From positions 3,658,001-3,722,000 of the forward strand of contig NZ_VLKE01000001.1 in assembly GCF_007830265.1 (NCBI RefSeq): 64,000 nucleotides of DNA, given 5' to 3'. The DNA is from Micromonospora olivasterospora. GTDB taxonomy: Bacteria > Actinomycetota > Actinomycetes > Mycobacteriales > Micromonosporaceae. The position numbers and the translations under genes are program-made. Below the pieces are notes generated by a model. That model was not told where the DNA came from and ran no database searches. It saw only the letters and a program-made list of their open reading frames with translations. The stretch's first letter is position 1, and the number at the start of each line of letters is the position of its first letter. This document shows positions 57,358 to 64,000 of this stretch, in pieces.

Positions 57358-59346
57358 GTGGATGACGTGCTGTGGACGCCGCCGGCGGACGTACGCGAGC
57401 GGTCCCGGATCGGCGACTACCTGCGCTGGCTCGGTGAGCACCGCGGGCTCGACTTCCCCGACTACGACGCGCTGTGGCGCTGGTCGGTCACCGACCTCGA
57501 CGCGTTCTGGCGATCGGTGTGGGACTGGTTCGGCGTCGTCGCGCACACCCCGCCGACGGCCACGCTGACCGACCCGGCAATGCCGGGCACCCGGTGGTTC
57601 CCCGGGGCGACCCTCAACTACGCCGAGAACGTGCTGCGGATGCCGGGGCTGGGCGACGACGACCCGGCGGTGATCGCCCACGGCCAGACCCGCGCGCCCG
57701 AGACCCTGACCGCGGCCGAACTGCGCGAGCGGGTCCGCCGGGTGGCGGCCGGGCTGCGCCGGCTGGGCGTCGGCCCCGGCGACCGGGTGGCCGCGTACGC
57801 ACCGAACATCCCGGAGACGTACGTGCTGCTGCTGGCCACCGCCAGCCTCGGCGCGATCTTCTCCTCCTGCGCCCCGGAGTTCGGCACCCGCAGCGTCACC
57901 GACCGGTGGCGGCAGATCGAGCCGAAGGTCCTGGTGGCCGTCGACGGCTACCGGTACGGCGACAAGCCCGTGGACCGCCGCGGCGAGGTGGCCGCCATCC
58001 GCGCCGCCCTGCCGTCGCTGGAGCACACCGTTTGCATCCCGTACCTCGACCCGGCCGGTGCTCCGCCCGAGGGCGCGATCGCCTGGGCCGAGCTGGCCGC
58101 CGAGACCGACGAGCCGCTGGCCTTCACGGCGGTGCCGTTCGACCACCCGCTCTACGTGCTGTACTCCTCCGGCACGACCGGGCTGCCCAAGCCGATCGTG
58201 CACGGCCACGGGGGCATCCTGCTGGAGCACCTGAAGATGCTCGCCCTGCACCACGACCTCGGCCCGGGCGACCGGTTCTTCTGGTTCACCACCACGGGCT
58301 GGATGATGTGGAACTTCCTGGTCTCCGGGCCGGCGGTGGGCGCGGCGATCGTGCTCTTCGACGGCAACCCGGGCCACCCCGACCTGGGCGCGCTGTGGCG
58401 GCTGGCCGAGGAGACCGGCACCACGTACCTCGGCACCTCCGCGCCGTTCCTGCTGGCCTGCCGCAAGGCCGGCCTGGTGCCGCGGGAGATCGCCGACCTG
58501 TCCGCGCTGCGCGGGCTCGGCTCGACCGGCGCGCCGCTGCCCGCCGAGGGCTTCACCTGGGTGTACGAGAATGTCGGCGACCACTTCCAGCTCCAGTCGC
58601 TCTCCGGCGGCACGGACGTGTGCACCGGCTTCGTCGGCGGCGTGCCCCTGCTGCCGGTGTACGCCGGGGAGATCGCCTGCCGGGCGCTCGGCGCGAGGGT
58701 GGAGGCCCGTTCCGCCGACGGCACCCCCGTCGTCGGCGAGCTGGGTGAGCTGGTGATCACCGCGCCCATGCCGAGCATGCCGGTCGGGTTCTGGAACGAC
58801 CCCGACGGCGTCCGCTACCGGGAGGCGTACTTCGAGGTCTACCCGGGGGTCTGGCGGCACGGCGACTGGATCACGGTCAACTCCCGGGGCGGCTGCTTGA
58901 TCACCGGCCGCTCCGACGCCACCCTGAACCGGGGCGGGGTCCGGCTCGGCACGGCCGAGTTCTACTCGGTCGTCGAGGGGCTGGACGAGGTGGTCGACTC
59001 GGTGGTGGTGCACCTGGAGGACGCCGAGGGCGGCGCGGGCGAGCTGCTGTTGTTCGTGGTGCTCGGCGAGGGCCTGGAGCTGGACGACGCGCTGCGGGCG
59101 AAGATCTGCCGCGAGCTGCGTTCGGCCCTGTCGCCCCGGCACGTCCCCGACGAGATCCACCAGGTCCGCGCCGTGCCGCGCACCCTGTCGGCCAAGAAGC
59201 TGGAGGTGCCGGTCAAGAAGATCCTCACCGGCACCCCGGTCGACGACGCGGCGGCCAAGGGCGCCCTGGCCAACCCCGACTCCCTGACCGCCTTCGCCAC
59301 CTTCGCCCAGCGCCGCTCCCACACCGACGACCCCACCCCGGCCTGA
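57358..59346 (+). CDS. Acetoacetyl-CoA synthetase
   Basis: The 662-residue adenylate-forming enzyme activates acetoacetate. AMP-binding core YVLYSSGTTGLPKPIVHGHGG, the A5/A8 regions GSTGAPLPAEGFTWVYENVG and HGDWITVNSRGGCLITGRSDATLNRGG, and the C-terminal catalytic lysine in TLSAKKLEVPVKK are visible. The N-terminal extension (LWTPPADVRERSRIGDYLRW) is specific to the acetoacetate subgroup. GTG 57358 follows agggaggg. Confidence 0.92.
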   Translation: MDDVLWTPPADVRERSRIGDYLRWLGEHRGLDFPDYDALWRWSVTDLDAFWRSVWDWFGVVAHTPPTATLTDPAMPGTRWFPGATLNYAENVLRMPGLGDDDPAVIAHGQTRAPETLTAAELRERVRRVAAGLRRLGVGPGDRVAAYAPNIPETYVLLLATASLGAIFSSCAPEFGTRSVTDRWRQIEPKVLVAVDGYRYGDKPVDRRGEVAAIRAALPSLEHTVCIPYLDPAGAPPEGAIAWAELAAETDEPLAFTAVPFDHPLYVLYSSGTTGLPKPIVHGHGGILLEHLKMLALHHDLGPGDRFFWFTTTGWMMWNFLVSGPAVGAAIVLFDGNPGHPDLGALWRLAEETGTTYLGTSAPFLLACRKAGLVPREIADLSALRGLGSTGAPLPAEGFTWVYENVGDHFQLQSLSGGTDVCTGFVGGVPLLPVYAGEIACRALGARVEARSADGTPVVGELGELVITAPMPSMPVGFWNDPDGVRYREAYFEVYPGVWRHGDWITVNSRGGCLITGRSDATLNRGGVRLGTAEFYSVVEGLDEVVDSVVVHLEDAEGGAGELLLFVVLGEGLELDDALRAKICRELRSALSPRHVPDEIHQVRAVPRTLSAKKLEVPVKKILTGTPVDDAAAKGALANPDSLTAFATFAQRRSHTDDPTPA

Positions 59347-59426
59347 CCCCCTCCCCGCCCCGCCCCCGCCCCTCCCGCCCCCTCCCCGCCCCACGCCCCG
59401 CCCTCCCGCCCCCCCGCAGCGCCGAT
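59347..59426. repeat. Cytosine-rich low-complexity tract
   Basis: Almost pure C with scattered T and G (runs of cccctcccc and ccccgcccc) after the acetoacetyl-CoA synthetase stop. It mirrors the guanine-rich tract at 61144-61205 on the far side of the insertion sequence; together they could pair. Confidence 0.8.
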
Positions 59427-59519
59427 CTGACCGGTAAATGACCTGTACCACGACGGGTTTTGGGGGCGGTGGGCTGGCCCGGTGTTGATGGCCAGCCCGG
59501 GCGGGGTGGGGGTGTGGGG

Positions 59520-60842
59520 TCAGGTTGTCGGTTGCAGGGTGACGGTGTGGCCGAGGGCTTCGAGTTGCCGGACCAGGCTGTTGATCTTCCGGGTGGTGTT
59601 GATACGGCGTTCGTGGAAGTCGGCGCCGAGATCGTGGTAACGGGCGGTTGGGTCGTTGAGCAGGTGCCAGATGATCACGAGGATGGAGCGGGCGACGGCG
59701 ACCTTGGCCTTGCCTCTGCCTCGACGTGTGACCAGACGCCGGTAGCGTTCGGACAGGAACGTTCCCTTGCCGCGGGCGACGGTGGCTGCGGCCATACCGA
59801 GGGCGCCTTTGAGGTACGGATTGCCTTTGCCTGTCTTGCCCGCGGTGAGGCTGGTACCGGACTGGATGGTGCGCGGACACAGCTTCGCCCAGGACACCAG
59901 GTGCGCCGCGGTGGGGAACCGTGTCATGTCCAGACCGATCTCGGCGATGATCAGTTGCGCGGACTCGGTGCTGATGCCCGGGATCTCGGCCAGGCGCCGC
60001 CGGGCGTCTGGCGCCGGGGTGTCGCCGTCGCCGCCGCCCGGCTGGGACGGTGGGTCGATGTCGTCGAGTATCTGCCCGATCCGTGTGGTGAGTTTCGCGA
60101 TCTCGGTGTCGAGGCGGTCGATCTGGTCGAGCAGGATCCGGGCCAACTCGCCGTGATGGTCGTCGAAGCGGCCGGTGAGTGCCTCGATGAGGGCGTTGCG
60201 TTTGCGGCGCAGCGCTCCGTGGGCCAGCGAGGCGAGGGTCGCCGGATCACGTTGACCGGCGATCAACGCCTCAACCATGTCCCGCGTCGACACCGTCCGC
60301 AGGGTGGAGGCCACCGACGACACCTTGATCAGGGCGTCTTCAAGCAGTTTCTCCAACCTCGACCAGTAGCGGGTCCGGTCCCGGACCAGATCCACCCGCA
60401 TCCGGGTGTAGTCACGCAACACCCGCACCGGAGCCGCAGGCACGAACGAGGGCCGCAACAGGCCCTTCTCGGTGAGCTTGGCCAACCACACCGCGTCCAG
60501 CTTGTCGGTCTTCGGCCGCCCGGGCACGTTCTTGACGTCACGGGCGTTGACCAACTGCACGTCCAACCCGGCTGCCTCGAACAGGTAGAACCAGATCCGC
60601 CAGTAGTCCGACGTGCTTTCCACGGTGACCTTCTCCACCCCCGCCGCCACCAGATCGGCGGCAAGGTCACTGACCGCGTTCGTGGTCGCCGTCACCTGCC
60701 ACACCCGGCTCACCCGCCGCCCACCCGCGGCGGGTAGCCGGGTACACACCATCCCCGACTCCTTGGCCACATCGACCGCACACACCCGCTCCCAGACCTT
60801 CTCGCTGTCAGCGTCCGGGATCTCTTCGGGTAACCCGCGCAT
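59520..60842 (-). CDS. IS110-family DEDD transposase
   Basis: The 440-residue recombinase has the RuvC-like acidic residues (VCAVDVAKE, VTVESTSDYW, GRPKTDKLDAVW) in the N-terminal domain, a coiled coil in the middle, and the C-terminal Tnp domain. That domain has RTIQSGTSLTAGKTGKGNPY, whose serine is the presumed nucleophile, followed by LKGALGMAAATVARG. ATG 60842 follows gaggagg. Codon 4 is TTA (60831-60833). No stop or frameshift, so the copy may be active. Confidence 0.94.
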   Translation of the reverse strand: MRGLPEEIPDADSEKVWERVCAVDVAKESGMVCTRLPAAGGRRVSRVWQVTATTNAVSDLAADLVAAGVEKVTVESTSDYWRIWFYLFEAAGLDVQLVNARDVKNVPGRPKTDKLDAVWLAKLTEKGLLRPSFVPAAPVRVLRDYTRMRVDLVRDRTRYWSRLEKLLEDALIKVSSVASTLRTVSTRDMVEALIAGQRDPATLASLAHGALRRKRNALIEALTGRFDDHHGELARILLDQIDRLDTEIAKLTTRIGQILDDIDPPSQPGGGDGDTPAPDARRRLAEIPGISTESAQLIIAEIGLDMTRFPTAAHLVSWAKLCPRTIQSGTSLTAGKTGKGNPYLKGALGMAAATVARGKGTFLSERYRRLVTRRGRGKAKVAVARSILVIIWHLLNDPTARYHDLGADFHERRINTTRKINSLVRQLEALGHTVTLQPTT

Positions 60843-61074
60843 CCGCCCGCGTCCCTCCTCACCGTGATCGACCAGTGGGTAGGTCGCCCGGGGGCCTCGG
60901 TCGGGAACCGAAAATCTGACCGGCGTGCTCGAAGCAACAGTGCGTGACCCACAAGAGTCCGGGCCCCGGCGCCAGACTTGCAGACGGCCTCAACTAGACC
61001 AAGATCGATCGGCGTCGGCGGGCGACCTGTCCACCATTTTCACGCCTGCGAGGCGTCCCGAAAAGACCGGGTGA
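60843..61074 (-). ncRNA. Putative bridge RNA in the IS110 left end
   Basis: The non-coding 232 bases upstream of the transposase are the usual place for an IS110 bridge RNA. In transcript order the minus strand carries cgccgatc (61014-61007) and ctgcaag (60983-60977), matching the two halves of the target arm. It then carries gtcac (60948-60944) and ccggtcag (60923-60916), the latter equal to the element's own right end plus core. This order of a target loop followed by a donor loop matches the IS621 design. RNA ends are not defined. Confidence 0.55.
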
Positions 61075-61143
61075 CTTGCAGTTGCTGCCCCGACGAAAGG
61101 GGCGTATCACCCCGAATCGAGGGCCGAAACTGCAAGATCGGCG
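61075..61143. repeat. Hairpin intergenic repeat, copy 3 (split by the insertion sequence)
   Basis: Right arm aactgcaagatcggcg (61128-61143) is intact. The left arm is divided between cgccgatct (59420-59428) and cttgcagtt (61075-61083). The core gatcttgca is shared with the copies at 322 and 47892. Confidence 0.82.
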
Positions 61144-61205
61144 GGGCGAGGGGGTGGGGGGAGGTGGGAGGGGAGAGGGGGAGGGGGAGGGGAGGGGTGG
61201 GTGGG
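61144..61205. repeat. Guanine-rich low-complexity tract
   Basis: Runs of three to six G separated by one A or T (ggggtgggg, gggaggggagaggggga) on the plus strand just after the TIGR03089-type stop. Many G-runs could form a quadruplex. It faces the C-rich tract at 59347-59426. Confidence 0.8.
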
Positions 61206-61895
61206 TCAGGGCAGGGGGCGGGTGACCTTTTCCGAGGTCGCCCGGGAGTCCAGGCGGGAGCGGTCGAGGTGGCCGCAGAGCACGATCGTCGCGCCTGCCG
61301 TCAGGGGCGCGAGCAGCCAGTCGACCGGGTCGGGGTGCGTCGCCGCGTCGAGCAGCAGGCGGTCGCCGGGGGCGATCCCCAACTCCGCCGCGCGGGCGGC
61401 GGCGCGGGCCAACAGCTCCGCGTCCTGCGGCCCACCCTGGGCGTACGGGCTGAAGTAGTCACCGTGCCGGCGCACCTCGACCACGTAGTCGGCGAAGCCG
61501 TCCGGCACCTCGCGCAGCGGAAGGGCGAACGGGGCGAGCGCCAGCGCGTACCGCTCGCCGGCCGGCCACGCGCCCGCCTCGCCGGCCCGGTCGGCGGCGG
61601 CGAACAGCACCTCCACCGGGCCCGGCCGGTCGGCCACGGCCAGCCCCGCCGACCAGCAGCCCAGCAGTACCGCGGCGGTCTGCCAGTGCGGTGGCAGCAG
61701 CACCCCGGCCGACTCGCCGGGGCCGGCGGCCACCTCGTCCACGAGCAGGTTCGCGGTCTTGGCCACCCAGTTGGCCAGCGTCGCGCCGGAGAGCTCGGTG
61801 CGCTCGCCCGTGGCGTCGTCGTACCAGGTCAGCAGGGGGCGGGCGGGATCGGGCGCGATCGCGTCGGCGAACGCCCGGGCAATGTTGTCGGCCAT
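61206..61895 (-). CDS. TIGR03089-family protein (truncated adenylate-forming-like)
   Basis: The 229-residue protein has regions like the N-terminal part of AMP-dependent synthetases (LLTWYDDATGERTELSGATL, LANWVAKTANLLVDEV) but lacks the AMP-binding loop and the C-terminal catalytic part. This is the TIGR03089 group of actinobacteria, function unknown. ATG 61895 is chosen; the frame is open further upstream but overlaps the next promoter. Divergent from the glycosyltransferase gene. Confidence 0.75.
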   Translation of the reverse strand: MADNIARAFADAIAPDPARPLLTWYDDATGERTELSGATLANWVAKTANLLVDEVAAGPGESAGVLLPPHWQTAAVLLGCWSAGLAVADRPGPVEVLFAAADRAGEAGAWPAGERYALALAPFALPLREVPDGFADYVVEVRRHGDYFSPYAQGGPQDAELLARAAARAAELGIAPGDRLLLDAATHPDPVDWLLAPLTAGATIVLCGHLDRSRLDSRATSEKVTRPLP

Positions 61896-62046
61896 CGACG
61901 CGAACGATACGCCTTCGGCGCCCGCACTCGATGACGGCGACAAGTCGACGTACGGTCGGGTCGCAGTCAGCGTCGGGGCCGGGCTCCGGCGTAGGCTTGC
62001 CCGGAGTGTTGTTTCCCACAGATCCACTCTCCCAAGGAGTCGCCCC

Positions 62047-63192
62047 GTGACCGCCGGTCGCCCGCCCCGCGTGCTCATCGACGCCACGAGTGTCCCCGCC
62101 GACCGAGGCGGTGTCGGTCGCTACGTCGACGGACTGCTCGGTGCCCTCGGGAAGGTGTGCGGCCAGGGGGTGGACCTGGCTGTGGTGAGCCTCCGCACAG
62201 ATCAGGAGCGGTACGCCCGCATGCTGCCGAACGCCGAGGTGATCGCCGCGCCGGCCGCCGTGGCCCACCGACCCGCCCGGCTCGCCTGGGAGCAGACCGG
62301 CCTGCCGATGCTGGCCCAGCAGGTCGGCGCGCAGGTGTTGCACGCGCCCTTCTACACCTGCCCCCTGCGGGCCGGCTGCCCGGTCACCGTGACGGTGCAC
62401 GACGCGACGTTCTTCACCGAGCCGGAGCACTACGACAAGTCCCGCCGGACGTTCTTCCGCAGCGCGATCAAGACGTCGCTGCGCCGGGCCGACCGGGTGA
62501 TCGTGCCGAGCAAGGCCACCCGCGACGAGTTGATCCGGCTGCTCGACGCCGACCCGACCCGCATCGACGTCGCGTACCACGGGGTCGACCACGCCGCCTT
62601 CCACGCGCCGAGCGAGGAGGAGAAGGCCCGGGTCCGGGCCCGGTTGGGGCTGGGCGACAGCAGCTATGTCGCCTTCCTCGGGGCCAAGGAGCCGCGCAAG
62701 AACGTACCCAACCTGATCCGCGGCTGGGCCCGGGCCGTGGCCGACCGGGACGACCCGCCCGCGCTGGTCGTGGCGGGCGGCCAGGGCCACGACGACGAGA
62801 TCGACCGCGCGGTCGCCGAGGTCCCCTCCCACCTGCGGCTGCTGCGCCCCGGCTACCTCCGCTACGCCGACCTGCCCGGGTTCCTCGGCGGTGCGCTGGT
62901 CGCCGCCTATCCCTCGTACGGCGAGGGCTTCGGCCTGCCGATCCTGGAGGCGATGGCCTGCGCCGCCCCGGTGCTCACCACCCCGCGGCTGTCGCTGCCC
63001 GAGGTCGGCGGCGACGCGGTGGCCTACACCAGCGAGGATCCGGCCCAGATCGCCGCCGACCTGGCGGCGCTGCTCGACGACGAGCACCGCCGGCGGTCGC
63101 TGGCGAAGGCGGGCTTCGATCGGGCCAAGGAGTTCACCTGGGCGTCCAGCGCCGAGGTGCACATCGCGGCGTGGAGCCGGGCCCGAGCCTGA
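62047..63192 (+). CDS. GT4-family glycosyltransferase
   Basis: The 381-residue GT-B enzyme has an N-terminal Rossmann half (VLIDATSVPADRGGVGRYVD with the GGVGRY acceptor loop) and a C-terminal half with FLGAKEPRKNVPNLIRG and the EX7E motif in YGEGFGLPILEAMACAAPV. It transfers a sugar from a nucleotide donor, probably mannose given the next gene. GTG 62047 follows aaggag. Probably acts at the cytoplasmic face in polysaccharide or glycolipid synthesis. Confidence 0.9.
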   Translation: MTAGRPPRVLIDATSVPADRGGVGRYVDGLLGALGKVCGQGVDLAVVSLRTDQERYARMLPNAEVIAAPAAVAHRPARLAWEQTGLPMLAQQVGAQVLHAPFYTCPLRAGCPVTVTVHDATFFTEPEHYDKSRRTFFRSAIKTSLRRADRVIVPSKATRDELIRLLDADPTRIDVAYHGVDHAAFHAPSEEEKARVRARLGLGDSSYVAFLGAKEPRKNVPNLIRGWARAVADRDDPPALVVAGGQGHDDEIDRAVAEVPSHLRLLRPGYLRYADLPGFLGGALVAAYPSYGEGFGLPILEAMACAAPVLTTPRLSLPEVGGDAVAYTSEDPAQIAADLAALLDDEHRRRSLAKAGFDRAKEFTWASSAEVHIAAWSRARA

Positions 63193-63255
63193 CGCGCCGC
63201 CGCGGGTCGGGCTGGACGACCGCCCGGCCCGTGGTGGTTCGGGCATGATGTGCTG

Positions 63256-64000
63256 ATGCTCTACGCCGTCATTCCGGCGGGTGGCAGCGGCACGAGGTTG
63301 TGGCCGCTGTCCCGCGCGGGCCATCCCAAGTTCCTCCACCCGCTCACCGGCACCCCGGCGTCGCTGCTCCAGGCGACCGTGGACCGGCTGGCGCCGCTGA
63401 CCACACCGGACCGCACCCTGGTGGTCACCGGAGCCGCGCACGTCGCGGCGGTGGCACGGCAACTGGCCGGCCTGCCGGAGGAGAACATCCTGGTCGAGCC
63501 CTCGCCCCGGGACTCCTGCGCCGCCATCGCGCTCGCGGCGGCGGTGATCGCGCTGCGCGAGCCGCGGGCGGTGATGGGTTCCTTCGCGGCCGACCACCTC
63601 ATCCGCGACGCCGGCGCCTGGGTGGCGACGGTCCGCGAGGCGGTGCGCGGCGCCGAGCAGGGGCGGCTCATGACGGTGGGCATCACCCCCACGCGGGCGG
63701 AGACCGGCTACGGCTACCTGCACACGGGCGACCCGGTCGGGGACGGGTCGCTGCGCCCGGTGCTGGAGTTCAAGGAGAAGCCGGCCGCGGAGGTGGCCGA
63801 GGGGTACCTGCGCTCCGGGCACCACCTCTGGAACGCCAGCATGTTCGTCTGGCGGGTCGACGTGTTCCTGGCCGAGCTGGCCCGGCAGCAGCCGGCCCTG
63901 CACGCGGGGGTGACCGCGATCGCCGCCGCCTGGGGCGGCCGCGAGCAGGACGAGGTCCTCGGCGCGGTCTGGCCGACCCTGCCGAAGATCTCCGTCGACT
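63256..64000 (+). CDS. manC: Mannose-1-phosphate guanylyltransferase (3' end beyond window)
   Basis: Makes GDP-mannose from mannose-1-phosphate and GTP. The visible 248 residues include the pyrophosphorylase motif AVIPAGGSGTRLWPLSRAGH, the metal-site FAADHLI and GYGYLHTGDPVG with FKEKPA. No stop before the window end. ATG 63256 (or GTG 63250). 64 bases after the glycosyltransferase gene and possibly co-transcribed, linking GDP-mannose supply to glycosyl transfer. Confidence 0.9.
   Translation, partial: MLYAVIPAGGSGTRLWPLSRAGHPKFLHPLTGTPASLLQATVDRLAPLTTPDRTLVVTGAAHVAAVARQLAGLPEENILVEPSPRDSCAAIALAAAVIALREPRAVMGSFAADHLIRDAGAWVATVREAVRGAEQGRLMTVGITPTRAETGYGYLHTGDPVGDGSLRPVLEFKEKPAAEVAEGYLRSGHHLWNASMFVWRVDVFLAELARQQPALHAGVTAIAAAWGGREQDEVLGAVWPTLPKISVD

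Larger units (their letters stand above)
59427..61076 (-). mobile_element. IS110-family insertion sequence in a hairpin repeat
   Basis: The element is about 1.65 kb with a CT dinucleotide at each junction (59427-59428 and 61075-61076) and no terminal inverted repeats, as in the IS110 group. Removing it joins cgccgat-CT-tgcagtt, which is the exact reverse complement of aactgcaagatcggcg at 61128-61143. The insertion thus split the left arm of a 16-base palindrome. It holds one intact transposase (minus strand) and a long non-coding end upstream of it. Confidence 0.88.

Noticed and set aside
61206..62087. Longer start for the TIGR03089-type protein
   Set aside because: The extension overlaps the promoter and start of the divergent glycosyltransferase gene and reads as low-quality protein.
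53086..64000. Complete polysaccharide biosynthesis cluster
   Set aside because: ugd, the glycosyltransferase and manC are separated by lipid-metabolism genes and an insertion sequence; no polymerase or flippase is visible in the window.

Overview
The window is GC-rich actinobacterial chromosome with many GTG starts and strong third-position GC. A mycothiol-conjugate amidase, a bldA-like tRNA-Leu(UAA) and rare TTA codons point to a mycothiol-making, sporulating-type actinomycete; the style of the genes and intergenic repeats fits Micromonosporaceae (Micromonospora-like). The genus is inference.

Left part (1-22.6 kb): the 3' end of a Ppx/GppA phosphatase, a hairpin repeat beside a decayed gene, an LppU-like lipoprotein-type protein, a dienelactone hydrolase and a family-5 uracil-DNA glycosylase. 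Then come a five-gene DUF4129/MoxR/DUF58 operon, a type II NADH dehydrogenase and a frameshifted polytopic membrane protein. They are followed by tRNA-Leu(UAA), a tandem pair of Bax-inhibitor-1 proteins, a thiolase, two SGNH hydrolases, cystathionine beta-synthase, RNase Z with a possible leader RNA, and a secreted LamG/PKD protein.

An integrated element of about 10.5 kb (22713-33256) sits in the 3' end of msrA. A serine integrase lies at the left end. It is followed by small genes of the kind found in actinobacterial integrative elements, an AT-rich nested inverted repeat, a putative small-terminase-like gene and a phage tape-measure protein. There is no capsid, portal, large terminase or lysis gene. 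The element brings its own 3' end for msrA, so the host gene stays intact and its displaced original tail lies at the other end. The content suggests a phage satellite or a phage/AICE mosaic rather than a complete prophage.

Centre (33-48 kb): msrA, a HIT protein, cystathionine gamma-synthase, an amidase, threonine dehydratase, greA, a DUF4307 protein, mca with its small membrane partner, a GGDEF-EAL regulator with one frameshift, and a DUF255 thioredoxin-fold protein. purK and purE follow, separated by four tandem copies of a 54-bp translation-initiation unit. The thiolase-SGNH-cbs-metB-greA-DUF4307-mca-DUF255 order matches the Rv1074c-Rv1084 block of Mycobacterium tuberculosis, so the integrated element interrupts an old conserved neighbourhood.

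Right part (48-64 kb): a 1632-residue membrane protein with an N-terminal zinc ribbon, UDP-glucose dehydrogenase, an acyl-CoA dehydrogenase with an early TTA codon, a thioesterase and acetoacetyl-CoA synthetase. An intact IS110-family element follows, inserted exactly in one arm of a hairpin repeat; its non-coding end carries short matches to both halves of the target and to its own ends, as expected of a bridge RNA. The window ends with a TIGR03089-type protein, a GT4 glycosyltransferase and the start of mannose-1-phosphate guanylyltransferase.
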